Source of the DNA: Stomorhina lunata
Lineage: Eukaryota > Arthropoda > Insecta > Diptera > Rhiniidae
DNA: 64,000 nt
Reading direction: 5' to 3'
Assembly: GCA_933228675.1 (NCBI GenBank)
Contig: OW121743.1
Coordinates: 53,755,903 to 53,819,902 of the forward strand
The notes beneath the pieces are model-generated. The model had not been told where the DNA came from. It did not search any database and worked only from the letters and a program-made list of their open reading frames with translations. Made by a program: the position numbers and the translations under genes. Below, in pieces: positions 33,830-46,621 of this stretch; position 1 is the stretch's first letter, and each line of letters starts with the position of its first letter.

Positions 33830-34440
33830 GTGTTATGCTCTTTAGCGAAGATGTTGCGGATAAGCCGGCGAAGGTTTTAAAGTTGATAAGACTAATTTCC
33901 GACAGATGGCGCCACTGAAAATTAATTAAATCGTAAACTGTACATTTGATCATGCTATGATCTTTAGCAAAGTTGTAGCGCATGAGCCGACGAAGTCTTT
34001 TTAGTTGGTATGAATAATTTCCGACGCTACAGAAACTTACTCAAAGTCAATTTAATCGTAATCTGTACATTTAATCATGCTACAATCTTTAGCAAAGTTG
34101 TTGCACATGAGCCGACGAAGGTTTCTTAGTTGGTATGAAGAAATTTCGACAGGTGGCGCTACTGAAATTTACTCAAAGTCAATTTAATCGTATGCTGTAC
34201 ATTTAATCATGCTATAATCTTCAGCAAAGTTGTTACGGATAAGCCGAAGAAGGTCTATTAATTGGAATAAGCAAAGTCCGATAGGTGGCGCCACAGAAAA
34301 CTACTCAAAATGAATTAAATCGTAAACTGTGCATTTGATCAGACTATAATCTTTAGCAAAGTTGTTGCGCATGAGTCGACAGAGGTTTCTCTTGATATGA
34401 ATAATTTTCAAAATTATTCAAAATGAGTTAAACTGTAAAC
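33830..34440. repeat. About 121-132-bp tandem repeat, five copies
   Basis: The landmark CTTTAGCAAAGTTGTTGCGC (with variants) is followed by ATGAGCCGACGAAGG at about 33,841, 33,962, 34,088, 34,220 and 34,352. Each unit also carries GGTGGCGCCACTGAAA-like and AATTTAATCGTAATCTGTAC-like parts. The last unit is shortened. Confidence 0.85.
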
Positions 34441-34620
34441 TATGCAAACTATGTGTTGGTCGGACAAAATAAATCAAATAATTCAAAATTAACTGAATAT
34501 TTCTACAATGTCTTTCCTCTAAATTTATTTTAGCACTTTATAATATAAAATATATAAAAACTTTAAAATTTTCCTCAAAATGCTTATCATAAAGCTCCGA
34601 GCAAGGCTCGGTCTACCAGG
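34441..34620. other. Spacer before the DD37E element
   Basis: AT-rich; contains a short CAAGGCTCGGTCTACCAGGT stretch next to the element's left border. No feature supported. Confidence 0.35.
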
Positions 34621-34621
34621 T

Positions 34622-35730
34622 ACTGACATATTATACAAAATCATTTAGCGTTAAAATGTTTATTTAGTACTCGGGTTTTGCAAAATTATCGACTTTTTTC
34701 GGAAACCCTCCCATTAAAGATTTTACAGTTGCTTCTGATACCTTTTTGGAGCATGTGTTCCACCTGCGCTTAAAATCGGACATGTTCTTGGAAATCTTTC
34801 CTGTGTTCTTCAATTCCTTTTTTACCAGAGCCCAATACCTTTCCACAGACCGAAGTTCTGGACAGTTAGGTGGATTTGCCTCTCGTGGTACAAAAATGAC
34901 ATTATTCTTTGAGTACCACTCAAGTGCCTTTTTTCCATAATGGCATGATGCCAAATCGGACCAAAAAAATGTAGTCACTCTGTGCTCTCTTAAAAAGGGT
35001 AACAACCGTTTTTGTAGGCACTCCTTTATATAAATTTCTGTGTTTTTTGTGCCAGATGCCACAAATACTTTACTTCTTTTGCCACAACTGCAAATAGCTT
35101 GCCACACGAGAAACTTCTTAGGGAATTTTGTTTGTTTTTTTGTGCGAAACTCTTGCCGAACATTGCCCCGTTTATCAGCAACATAAAAATCTTGACGAGG
35201 AAGTTGAGAAAAGTCTGCCAGTACGTATGTTTCATCATCCATCACACAACAGGTGTATTTTTTTATAAAATCAGACTTCAATTTTTGCGCCCCTTTTTTT
35301 TGCTTCTAAGTTCTTTATAGCATTGCGATCTGGAACCTTTTGGACTTTGTATGTCTTCAGCCCAGCATAAGCTTTGACTCTATGTGCAAAATTCGTAGAA
35401 CATTTCACCGTACGAGCTGCTTTTCTTAAAGAAGTGTTAGGCGCTCTTCGAAAGAGTCGCTCGACTTCTTTTGCCTTACCAATATCTGTAGGACCTTTTT
35501 TCCTCCCTGATCCAGGTTTTCTTTCAATGCTCAAGTTTTCCTTATACCGTCTGATGGCATTAGAAACCGTTCGAGGGTCAACTTTCAAATTTTTAGCTAT
35601 TTTTTTAAAAGTCCATGACGGATTTTTTTGAAAAGTTTTAATTATATTTTCACGAACTTTTTTTTCGTAGTCCATTTTGATTGAAATAACTATTGAAAAT
35701 TAATAATTTCTAAAATAATAGTATCTGACA
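34622..35730 (-). mobile_element. DD37E Tc1/mariner-type transposon, one frameshift from intact
   Basis: The left border is placed by comparison with the older copy at 15.5 kb: both begin to match at TGACATATT. The right border is estimated from the space before the start codon. I could not find convincing terminal inverted repeats (a weak pair CAGGTACT at 34,617 and CAGATACT, minus strand, near 35,727 is possible). It carries one transposase gene, split by a single-base frameshift. Confidence 0.7.
34664..35675 (-). pseudogene. DD37E transposase, single-base frameshift
   Basis: The N-terminal part (35,675-35,271, 134 codons) starts MDYEKKVRENI and holds the helix-turn-helix region, with FKKIAKNLKVDPRTVSNAIR and GSGRKKG. 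The catalytic part (35,281-34,664, 205 codons) has DDETY, FFWSDLASCHY and PELRSVERYW. There are 37 residues between the second D (residue 109 of this part) and the E (147), so it is DD37E, as in the ITmD37E group known from mosquitoes. The parts are joined by a frameshift at the run GGGG after eight A's (35,283-35,294 region); removing one base would give EAKKRAQK and a continuous frame. No other stop is seen, so the loss is recent. Total length near 340 residues fits the superfamily. Confidence 0.85.
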
Positions 35731-36319
35731 TATCTATAGAAACTAACTTGATCAAAAAATAAATTATTTCTTGCACTATGGATAAATTTTGTCTAAAATA
35801 GTAAATGTATATTTTTTTTAGAACACTCTTTAAATGCCCATAAAAGCACAAAAAACGCCTATAAATCCAAAGATTAATGAATTTTATTACTAAAACTTTT
35901 CACGGATAAATATTTTATAAATATTAACCAATAACCAAAATTTGGTAACATTCGATCTACAACTAACCCTAGCTCCCATATCAGGCCCTTAACCCAAAAT
36001 TACTTAAATCTCGAAATTTTGAAAAAATTTCACATGTAATTTGTATATGTGTTTTTCTAAGACTTGTAGCTCCCATTTTAACCACTTACAGATACAGCTT
36101 AAATACCAAAAAGGATATATGTTTTCTGTTTGTTCGCCAGTTTGATTTTGCTGTAAAGTTTGGGATCGAATTTGGGTCATATTTAATTATAGCTCCCATA
36201 TTACCCCGGGAACTTTAATGCTGATAAACTAAATCAAGTTATAATAGCTTGACAACTAAGTCAGTATTGTATGGAATTCCGTTCACATTTGACTATAAAT
36301 TCCATATAAATATACCCCC
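35731..36319. other. Fragments of the TATACCC-type family
   Basis: 35,940-36,310 contains CTAACCCTAGCTCCCATATC, ATAGCTCCCATATTACCCCG and GGGAACTTTAATGCTGATAA, also found in the long copy at 61.3-63.9 kb and at 24.8-25.2 kb. Both ends are absent. Confidence 0.5.
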
Positions 36320-36655
36320 CGAAAATATATATATATATATATATATATATAATTCCCCGACAACATTGCAATTGGAACAAGGGGTACTTCTCTCAGACAA
36401 TGAGCTGCATCCGATTCTATTTTTAGACTCATTGAAAGGGACCTACGTTTTAACGCCGACTCCGAACGGCAAATGCATTAGTTAGAGAAGTTTTACATAG
36501 CCTAATACTCAATAACCAGTGGCTAGCTGAGTTATGAGGTGAACCGCCGCTTTATTGAAAATTTATTTTTTTCAAGTGGGTCTGACCGGGAATCGAACTT
36601 GGGACCTCTGTATGCTAGGCGGATGACTAACCTGCTATACCACGGCGGTTCACGA
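36320..36655 (-). mobile_element. tRNA-derived SINE with (AT)n tail
   Basis: On the minus strand it starts GTGAACCGCCGTGGTATAGC (36,655), which has a tRNA-like A box, and then AAGTTCGATTCCCGG (about 36,585-36,605), a good B box; together they are a Pol III internal promoter. A tRNA-unrelated body follows, including ACTTCTCTAACTAATGC and CCGTTCGGAGTCGGCG, and ends in an AT microsatellite at 36,326-36,350. The start is also inverted within the element: GGTGAACCGCCG recurs at 36,538-36,550. I recall similar bodies from short repeats common in calyptrate flies. The anticodon stem does not pair well, so it is not a working tRNA gene. Confidence 0.7.
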
Positions 36656-36752
36656 AAATAGTTACATAAAATATCAACAGCTAAAACGCTAGACTTTAGT
36701 GCCGATGAGTTTTTCTAAGCTTTCATATCAACACCACCTCAAACTCAAGAAC
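36656..36752. other. Short spacer
   Basis: No feature supported between the SINE and the next element. Confidence 0.3.
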
Positions 36753-37159
36753 AACAACAAACTCAGAACAAAAACGTTTCGCAAACGTTTGCTTACATAA
36801 TTTAAGTTAAATTTTTGTGATTTTGTTACTTGTATATTTTCTTTTTGTCTTTTTTTTAACGAAGCGGCACCAACCGACTTTGTTAACATCCAAATCTCAA
36901 CTGAATGATTTTGATACTCTTTTAATTTTCACAAGTTTCATTAGTGATCGTGATATTTACGAAAATTACCAAAAGTCTTTGGCTCCTGGCAGTATGGGCC
37001 TCCTTTCTTAGCTTAAGCCAGAACGAACTATTCGCAAACGTTTCTGAGGATGTTTTGTACTTAAAGTTTGTTCATGGAACAAAACGATTCAAGTAAAGCT
37101 GAATCTTTCTTTACATTCTACAAAACTTTGCAGAGGGTTTCGTTTCTTTTCATATTCTG
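36753..37159 (+). mobile_element. Internally deleted hAT-type MITE (relative of 46.6-50.0 kb)
   Basis: 36,753-36,785 (CTCAGAACAAAAACGTTTCG) matches the left subterminal region of the hAT element at 46,830. 36,860-37,159 follows that element's right end (TTGATACTC, AGTGATCGTGATATTTAC, TTCTGAGGATGTTTTGTACT, GGGTTTCGTTT) and ends in a mutated terminal repeat, CATATTCTG. Almost all of the interior is missing, and the left terminus is not recognisable. Confidence 0.7.
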
Positions 37160-38829
37160 CTAAGGAATATTAGCTATATTAGACCCATCCAAAAGAACTC
37201 GAGGATCTTTTGATGTTGAACTACCGAAGCTGGGCTTTATCTTGATGAAAATACATTATCGAATTAGGAGTTTTGACATTCAATCCCGATCCGTTTTCGT
37301 TTGATTGTTTTTTGCAAGTAATTAATTTTCTATCATCCACTTCATCATAGGTATAAATTTGCTCCACGTATCACTTAAATACCACGAGAGCCATTTAATA
37401 TCAATTACGTGGTTTAATTTATAAGCTCTGTAAATTTCAGTTAAAAATATGAAGAAAGAAATAATCCAGTTATTGATAAAAAAGCACTTTACCAAATTTT
37501 GTCCTTTCACAAATCTATTTATGTGTAACCGAGTTTACCATTTTTACCCCTTACACACAATTTCTTTCGTGATCGACTAAAACCATATTGTGAATTGTTT
37601 TCAATTGTTTGGGATTTAGGGATTTCAACTGAACTTTCGGATCCACTTTTTTACCATAGAAATGGGTGATGCAGAGTCCTCATACCATTTATCATATTTA
37701 TAAAATGTTTTAATGCAATAAAACTTTTATGGTATATATTATTTAGATTATCCTAAAAGTATGCTACACAAATGCTACTAAAGTATCTTACATTTCGATC
37801 GATATCGAAGGCTGCGATGTGACCCCATGATTTCTTGACCTTATGACTATATGACCTGATTTTTTACCTTATAAATCCCCCAATTGTTAAAGCAAGTATT
37901 TAACACTTATAATATAAATAGATACCCTAAAAATTTCACAGATTTTGAAAATTTTTGTAAAATGACAAAGAAAGGGGAAAATACTATTTAAAAGAAATTT
38001 ACCATAAATTTTGTTAAAATCTACAGTAGCATTTAAGTACTATTTAAGTACTTTTTTAAGTATTTATGGCTGTTAAACAAATTTCAATACAAAGAAAAAC
38101 AAACATATTAATAAATTAAATGAAACATTAAATTCCCCAAAATCATACAAAACCACATAAAGATATCACACAAAAGGGGGAAGTTCCCCCTTCTTAAAAA
38201 TAAAAAAATAAATAAAACAAATTTTATTTTTGACTCAAGTTTTTAATGGGTTAATAAACTTCACTTTCAATCGTTAAAGAAAAACAATTTTTTTTATAGT
38301 TTTACGATTTCAAGTTGTCATGGTTTGAATTTTTATCGTAACAAAAAACAAGTGATTTAATTTTTTATATGTTTGTTTTTCCCCCGAATTAACTCTTTTA
38401 TTGTTCTAAGAAATAATTTCTTTGTATTGAAAATAATAGAAATTTTTACATATAAAGTTTATCGGAAAAAATATAAAAATATTTTTGAACTCTAATTCAA
38501 GGTATCACCCTCTCTATAAGTCTTAATAAGTCTTTATAAATTTTGTTATCAATAATAACAAAATATAAAAAATATAAAAAATAAAAAAAAAAATAAATAA
38601 TAGAAATATTTATATTCAACCGAACTGGCATAAAATTTAAATGAACTTAAACTTGTTGCTATGTTTGTAGCTTTAATGCAGTTTTTTTAAAACTGATAAT
38701 TTTTATAGGGGATTTTTTAATAATACCCGGTCTTTGTAATTGTTTAAACAAATAGAAATATTCATAAATTAAAAAAAAAAAAAAAAAAATCAAAGAGATA
38801 TCTAAAAATTTTCAAAAATATTTCAAAAT
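37160..38829. other. AT-rich intron, no gene seen
   Basis: About 1.7 kb of apparently ordinary intron. It has A-rich runs at 38,575-38,595 and 38,771-38,790 and the phrase AAAGGGGGAAGTTCCCCCTT (38,173-38,193), a perfect short palindrome. No open frame has recognisable features. Confidence 0.4.
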
Positions 38830-39206
38830 GATTAAGGCCTGAATGAAAGTAGCTGGGTCATCAAAATTTTGGCAAGAATATTTCTCATTTCTTGGTACTC
38901 AAATTGAGATTGTGAATCCAAATCGGCTTATCTTTGATATCTTCCATATACGCTTAAGGTCTGTCAGTTATTTCAAAGCACGATAGCTCTTAAACGAAAA
39001 AAAAACTAGTGCAATTAAATCTGATATGAATATTTTCCATTTTTTTTTTTGAAAAGTTTAGTATTGAAAATGGATGAAATCGATCCATATTTAACCATAG
39101 AAATATACAGGTAAGAAAGTTGTTATTTTAGACATTTTTATAAATTCAATACAATTTGATGGAGGGTATATCAGATTCGGCAAAGCCTAATGTAAACTCT
39201 TACTTG
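38830..39206 (+). mobile_element. TATACCC/CTTACTTG element, 5'-truncated copy F
   Basis: Ends with GGGTATATCAGATTCGGCAA, a hairpin-like TTCGGCAAAGCC, and CTCTTACTTG at 39,206, as in the long copy at 63,886. The preceding 330 bp share AGTATTGAAAATGG and CATATTTAACCATAG with that copy. The TATACCC end is missing. Confidence 0.6.
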
Positions 39207-39944
39207 TTTTTCGTTTATGATTAAAACGAGCTAGAATTTCAAGCGACATATAAACATTTTTAAGCTCTTTCGAACATTAATTTGAGGTAACTTTTTTTCT
39301 GGCTTTAAGCTAACATTTGCCAAAACCATGACTTGATAGAAATATTCCGTGAAATAACAAAGATTCTACGACGACAAACAGCAAAAAAAAAAAAAAAAAA
39401 TTCAAATAAATATTGACAATCTTGGCTAAAAACAAAACACATACAAAAATACTTAAATGTAAATAAAACTCACATATATACATACGAGTACATACACATT
39501 CACTTATTTAGACTCTAGATTTTAGAGTCTTCTTTTTTTTAACACAGAAACCCAGAAAGAGAAATGTCAAGAATTTTAAAGTCTAAAAGAAGCAGCAACA
39601 GAAACGCCACAAAAAAAAACTATAAACTGAATTTTTGCCAAATAGCAAACCAAGCATTTGGAAACTTAATTTCAATATCGACATCTAGAATCTATTTATT
39701 TACACTAATTTGCTAAAAGTAGAATCGAAAAATAAACGAGTTACAAAAAATTTCGTATCAGATGAAGCAGCTCCAAGTTTGGACAGACACAACTTTACAC
39801 AAAATATTGAATTTTTTTTTTGTCTTAAAATATTTACAGAAATAGCGATAAACAAACTAGAATGATACGATTTTGAGAAGTTTAAATAGATTTGAGGATA
39901 AATAGATGGACGGGTGCTCTTTACACGGGGAGAAAAATAATACT
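39207..39944. other. Intron spacer, no gene seen
   Basis: Contains CATACGAGTACATACACATT and poly-A stretches; no supported feature. Confidence 0.35.
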
Positions 39945-40460
39945 GCGTCATAATACATCATAATCGCATTATACTGCGCCATTAAACACCATAATCTATT
40001 TAAAATGAGCTATAATACATTATAATCGCATTATAATGCGTTATAATACATTATAATCGCATTATAATGCGTTATAATACATTATAATCGCATTATAATG
40101 CGTTATAATACATTATAATCGCATTATAATGCGTTATAATACATTATAATCGCATTATAATGCGTTATAATACATTATAATCGCATTATAATGCGTTATA
40201 ATACATTATAATCGCATTATAATGCGTTATAATACATTATAATCGCATTATAATGCGTAATAATACACTATAATCATATTATAATGAGTTATAATACATT
40301 ATAATGACATTATAATACTTTATAATCACATTATAATGCGTTATAATACATTATAATCGCATTATAATGCTTTATAATACACTATAATCATATTATAATG
40401 AGTTATAATACATTATAATCGCATTATAATGCGTTATAATACATTATAATAGGATTATAA
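39945..40460. repeat. 31-bp palindromic satellite II (TTATAAT type), block 1
   Basis: The unit is 31 bp: TTATAATACA, TTATAATCGCA, TTATAATGCG in order, i.e. three TTATAAT sub-repeats set 10-11 bp apart. GCATTATAATGC is a perfect 12-bp palindrome in each unit. Units from 40,021 to 40,255 are almost identical; both sides are more diverged. Confidence 0.95.
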
Positions 40461-40935
40461 TGCGTTTGAAAATAGGAAAATAAAATAAGAAATTTTTAAA
40501 GTTTCCTATAAAACTAAGAAATTTTTAAAAAATAAGAAATTAAAAAAAATCCTTATAAAAATAGGAAATTTTTGAAAATTTTCCTATAGAAATAGGAAAG
40601 TTTTGAAAAATTTCCTATAAAAATGGGAAATTTTTCAAAAATTTCCAAAAAAATAGGAAATTTTTAAAAAAATTCCTATAGAAATAGGAAATATTTGAAA
40701 AATTTCCTATAAAAATAAGAAATTTTTAAAAAATTTCCTATACGAATAAGAAATTTTTGAAAAATGTTCTATAAAACTAAGAAATTTTAAAAAAATTTCC
40801 TATAAAAATAAGAAATTAAAAAAAAAATTCCTATAAAAATAAGAAATTTTTGAAAAATTTCCTATAAAAAGTGGAAATTTAAAAAAAAAAATTCCTATAA
40901 AAATTGGAAATTTTTAAAAAATTTCCTATAAAAAT
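40461..40935 (+). repeat. Diverged block of satellite III between satellite II blocks
   Basis: Variable units around AAGAAATTTTTGAAAAATTT and CCTATAAAAAT. They begin with GCGTTTGAAAATAGG (40,462), which recurs at the start of the main array (41,567), 1,105 bp away with the same following sequence. This shows that a combined II+III segment was duplicated. Confidence 0.85.
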
Positions 40936-41566
40936 ATATAACCGAATTATAATACATTATAATCGCATTATAATGCTTTATAATACACTATAATCATATT
41001 ATAATGAGTTACAATATATTATAATCGCATTATAATGCGTTATAATACATTATAATCGCATTGTAATGCGTTTTAATACACTATAATCATATTATAATGA
41101 GTTATAATACATTATAATGGCATTATAATATTTTATAATCACATTATAATGTGTTATAATATATTATAATCGCATTATAATGCTTTATAACACACTATAA
41201 TCATATTATAATGCGTTATAAATCATTATAATCGCATTATAATGCATTATAAACGCATTATAATGAGTTATAATACACTATAATCATATTATAATGAGTT
41301 ATAATACAATATAATCGCATTATAATGCGTTATAATACAATATAATCGCATTAAAATGAGTTATAATACACTATAATCATATTATAATGAGTTATAATAC
41401 AATATATTCGCTTTATAAAATGCGTTATAATAAATGACAATCGCAATATAATGCGCCATTTAACATTATAATCTCTTTATAATGAGTTATAATACATTAT
41501 AACCGAATTATAATGTGTTATAATCGCATTATAATGCGTTATAATACATTATAATAGGATTATAAT
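40936..41566. repeat. 31-bp satellite II, block 2 (diverged)
   Basis: The same TTATAAT units as block 1, with more substitutions (CATATTATAATGAG and ACTATAATCATATTAT variants), ending ATAGGATTATAATGCG as block 1 does. Confidence 0.9.
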
Positions 41567-44500
41567 GCGTTTGAAAATAGGAAAATAAAATAAGAAATTT
41601 TTGAAAAGTTTCCTATAAAACTAAGAAATTTTTAAAAAATAAGAAATTTTTTAAAAAAAATTCGTATAAAAATAAGAAATTTTTGAAAAACTTCCTATAA
41701 AAATAGGAAATTTTTGAAAATTTTCCTATAAAAATAGGAAATTTTTGAAAAATTTCCTATAAAAATAGGAAATTTTTGAAAAATTTCCTATAAAAATAGG
41801 AAATTTTTGAAAAATTTCCTATAAAAATAGGAAATTTTTGAAAAATTTCCTATAAAAATAGGAAATTTTTGAAAAATTTCCTATAAAAATAGGAAATTGT
41901 TGAAAAATTTCCTATAAAAATAGGAAATTTTTGAAAAATTTCCTATAAAAATAGGACATTTTTGAAAAATTTCCTATAAAAATAGGAAATTTTTGAAAAA
42001 TTTCCTATAAAAATAGGAAATTTTTGAAAAATTTCCTATAAAAATAGGAAATTTTTGAAAAATTTCCTATAAAAATAGGAAATTTTTGAAAAATTTCCTA
42101 TAAAAATAGGAAATTTTTGAAAAATTTCCTATAAAAATAGGAAATTTTTGAAAAATTTCCTATAAAAATAGGAAATTTTTGAAAAATTTCCTATAAAAAT
42201 AGGAAATTTTTGAAAAATTTCCTATAAAAATAGGAAATTTTTGAAAAATTTCCTATAAAAATAGGAAATTTTTGAAAAATTTCCTATAAAAATAGGAAAT
42301 TTTTGAAAAATTTCCTATAAAAATAGGAAATTTTTGAAAAATTTCCTATAAAAATAGGAAATTTTTGAAAAATTTCCTATAAAAATAGGAAATTTTTGAA
42401 AAATTTCCTATAAAAATAGGAAATTTTTGAAAAATTTCCTATAAAAATAGGAAATTTTTGAAAAATTTCCTATAAAAATAGGAAATTTTTGAAAAATTTC
42501 CTATAAAAATAGGAAATTTTTGAAAAATTTCCTATAAAAATAGGAAATTTTTGAAAAATTTCCTATAAAAATAGGAAATTTTTGAAGAATTTCCTATAAA
42601 AATAGGAAATTTTTGAAAAATTTCCTATAAAAATAGGAAATTTTTGAAAAATTTCCTATAAAAATAGGAAATTTTTGAAAAATTTCCTATAAAAATAGGA
42701 AATTTTTGAAAAATTTCCTATAAAAATAGGAAATTTTTGAAAAATTTCCTATAAAAATAGGAAATTTTTGAAAAATTTCCTATAAAAATAGGAAATTTTT
42801 GAAAAATTTCCTATAAAAATAGGAAATTTTTGAAAAATTTCCTATAAAAATAGGAAATTTTTGAAAAATTTCCTATAAAAATAGGAAATTTTTGAAAAAT
42901 TTCCTATAAAAATAGGAAATTTTTGAAAAATTTCCTATAAAAATAGGAAATTTTTGAAAAATTTCCTATAAAAATAGGAAATTTTTGAAAAATTTCCTAT
43001 AAAAATAGGAAATTTTTGAAAAATTTCCTATAAAAATAGGAAATTTTTGAAAAATTTCCTATAAAAATAGGAAATTTTTGAAAAATTTCCTATAAAAATA
43101 GGAAATTTTTGAAAAATTTCCTATAAAAATAGGAAATTTTTGAAAAATTTCCTATAAAAAATAGGAAATTTTTGAAAAATTTCCTATAAAAATAGGAAAT
43201 TTTTGAAAAATTTCCTATAAAAATAGGAAATTTTTGAAAATTTCCTACAAAAATAGAAATTTTTGAAAAATTTTCCTATAAAAATAGGAATTTTTTGAAA
43301 AATTAACTATAAAAATAGGAAAATTTTTGAAAAATTCCTATAAAAAATAGGAAATTTTTGAAAAATTTCCTATAAAAATAGGAAATTTTTGAAAAATTTC
43401 CTATAAAAATAGGAAATTTTTGAAAAATTTCCTATAAAAATAGGAAATTTTTGAAAAATTTCCTATAAAAATAGGAAATTTTTGAAAAATTTCCTATAAA
43501 AATAGGAAATTTTTGAAAAATTTCCTATAAAAATAGGAAATTTTGAAAAATTTCCTATAAAAATAGGAAATTTTTGAAAAATTTCCTATAAAAATAGAAA
43601 ATTTTTGAAAAATTTCCTATAAAAATAGGAAATTTTGAAAAATTTCCTATAAAAATAGGAAATTTTTGAAAAATTTCCTATAAAAATAGGAAATTTTTGA
43701 AAATTTCCTATAAAAATAGGACATTTTTGAAAAATTTCCTATAAAAATAGGACATTTTTGAAAATTTCCTATAAAAAATAGGAAATTTTTGAAAAATTTC
43801 CTATAAAAATAGGAAATTTTTGAAAAATTTCCTATAAAAATAGAAATTTTTGAAAAATTTCCTATAAAAATAGGAATTCTTTGAAAAATTTCCTATAAAA
43901 ATAGGAAATCTTTGAAAAATTTCCTATAAAAATAGGAAATCTTTGAAAAATTTCCTATAAAAATAGGAAATCTTTGAAAAATTTCCTATAAAAATAGGAA
44001 ATTTTGAAAAATTTCCTATAAAAATAGGAAATTTTTGAAAATTTCCTATAAAAATAGGAAATTTTTGAAAAATTTCCTATAAAAATAGGAAATTTTTGAA
44101 AAATTTCCTATAAAAATAGGAAATTTTTGAAAAATTTCCTATAAAAATAGGAAATTTTTGAAAAATTTCCTATAAAAATAGGAAATTTTGAAAATTTCCT
44201 ATAAAAATAGGAAATTTTTGAAAAATTTCCTATAAAAATAGGAAATTTTTGAAAAATTTCCTATAAAAATAGGAAATTTTTGAAAAATTTCCTATAAAAA
44301 TAGGAAATTTTTGAAAAATTTCCTATAAAAATAGGAAATTTTTGAAAAATTTCCTATAAAAATAGGAAATTTTTGAAAAATTTCCTATAAAAATAGGAAA
44401 TTTTTGAAAAATTTCCTATAAAAATAGGAAATTTTTGAAAAATTTCCTATAAAAATAGGAAATTTTTGAAAAATTTCCTATAAAAATAGGAAATTTTTGA

Positions 44501-46455
44501 AAAATTTCCTATAAAAATAGGAAATTTTTGAAAAATTTCCTATAAAAATAGGAAATTTTTGAAAAATTTCCTATTAAAATAGGAAATTTTTGAAAAATTT
44601 CCTATAAAAATAGGAAATTTTTGAAAATTTCCTATAAAAATAGGAAATTTTTGAAAAATTTCCTATAAAAATAGGAAATTTTTGAAAAATTTCCTATAAA
44701 AATAGGAAATTTTTGAAAAATTTCCTATAAAAATAGGAAATTTTTGAAAAATTTCCTATAAAAATAGGAAATTTTTGAAAAATTTCCTATAAAAATAGGA
44801 AATTTTTGAAAAATTTCCTATAAAAATAGGAAAATTTTTGAAAAATTTCCTATAAAAATAGGAAATTTTTGAAAAATTTCCTATAAAAATAGGAAATTTT
44901 TGAAAAATTTCCTATAAAAATAGGAAATTTTTGAAAAATTTCCTATAAAAATAGGAAATTTTGAAAAATTTCCTATAAAAATAGGAAATTTTTGAAAAAT
45001 TTCCTATAAAAATAGGAAATTTTTGAAAAATTTCCTATAAAAATAGGAAATTTTTGAAAAATTTCCTATAAAAATAGGAAATTTTTGAAAAATTTTCCTA
45101 TAAAAATAGGAAATTTTTGAAAAATTTCCTATAAAAATAGGAAATTTTTGAAAAATTTCCTATAAAAATAGGAAATTTTTGAAAAATTTCCTATAAAAAT
45201 AGGAAATTTTTGAAAAATTTCCTATAAAAATAGGAAATTTTGAAAATTTCCTATAAAAATAGGAAATTTTTGAAAAATTTCCTATAAAAATAGGAAATTT
45301 TTGAAAATTTCCTATAAAAATAGGAAATTTTTGAAAAATTTCCTATAAAAATAGGAAATTTTTGAAAAATTTCCTATAAAAATAGGAAATTTTTGAAAAA
45401 TTTCCTATAAAAATAGGAAATTTTTGAAAAATTTCCTATAAAAATAGGAAATTTTTGAAAAATTTCCTATAAAAATAGGAAATTTTTGAAAAATTTCCTA
45501 TAAAAATAGGAAATTTTTGAAAAATTTCCTATAAAAATAGGAAATTTTTGAAAAATTTCCTATAAAAATAGGAAATTTTTGAAAAATTTCCTATAAAAAT
45601 AGGAAATTTTTGAAAAATTTCCTATAAAAATAGGAAATTTTTGAAAAATTTCCTATAAAAATAGGAAATTTTTGAAAAATTTACCTATAAAAATAGGAAA
45701 TTTTTGAAAAATTTTCTTATAAAAATAGGAAATTTTTTGAAAAATTTCCTATAAAAATAGGAAATTTTTGAAAAATTTCCTATAAAAATAGGAAATTTTT
45801 GAAAAAATTTCCTATAAAAATAGGAAATTTTTGAAAAATTTCCTATAAAAATAGGAAATTTTTGAAAAATTTCCTATAAAAATAGGAAATTTTTGAAAAA
45901 TTTCCTATAAAAATAGGAAATTTTTGAAAAATTTCCTATAAAAATAGGAAATTTTTGAAAAATTTCCTATAAAAATAGGAAATTTTTGAAAAATTTCCTA
46001 TAAAAATAGGAAATTTTTGAAAAATTTCCTATAAAAATAGGAAATTTTTGAAAAATTTCCTATAAAAATAGGAAATTTTTGAAAAATTTCCTATAAAAAT
46101 AGGAAATTTTTGAAAAATTTCCTATAAAAATAGGAAATTTTTGAAAAATTTTCCTATAAAAATAGGAAATTTTTGAAAAATTTCCTATAAAAATAGGAAA
46201 TTTTTGAAAAATTTCCTATAAAAATAGGAAATTTTTGAAAAATTTCCTATAAAAATAGGAAATTTTTGAAAAATTTCCTATAAAAATAGGAAATTTTTGA
46301 AAAAATTTCCTATAAAAATAGGAAATTTTTGAAAAATTTCCTATAAAAATAGGAAATTTTTGAAAAATTTCTATAAAAATAGGAAATTTTGAAAATTTCT
46401 TATAAATATAGGAAATTTTTGAAAAATTTCCTATAAAAATAGGAAATTTTTGAAA
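41567..46455 (+). repeat. 31-bp palindromic satellite III, forward array (about 155 units)
   Basis: The unit is a 13-bp arm ATAGGAAATTTTT, a central G, the matching arm AAAAATTTCCTAT, and an AAAA spacer: 27 of 31 bp form a perfect odd palindrome. Most units from 41,700 to 46,400 are identical. Single-base indels cluster around 43,230-43,320, 43,540-43,760 and 45,680-45,730. A four-unit cluster with GGAAATCTTTG or close variants lies at 43,870-43,980. The forward orientation is known only from the central G and the AAAA. No coding. Confidence 0.97.
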
Positions 46456-46621
46456 TCATTAGATTCAACCATAAAATCATTAGATTCAAACATGAACTAA
46501 AATTTCTTATTTTCGATTTTTTTGTAAAAATCTTATGAATCATCATTATTAACATTATAATGTTAATTATCTTTATCTTCATCATTATCATCTTCATTTA
46601 TCGTTAATCATTTGTTAACAC
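46456..46621. other. Intron segment left of the hAT insertion
   Basis: Contains TTATCTTTATCTTCATCATT-type repeats of CAT/ATC; it ends with the left target duplication GTTAACAC (46,614-46,621). Confidence 0.6.

Noticed and set aside
36585..36655. Functional tRNA gene
   Set aside because: The A and B boxes are good, but the anticodon and acceptor stems do not pair and a SINE body with an AT tail follows.
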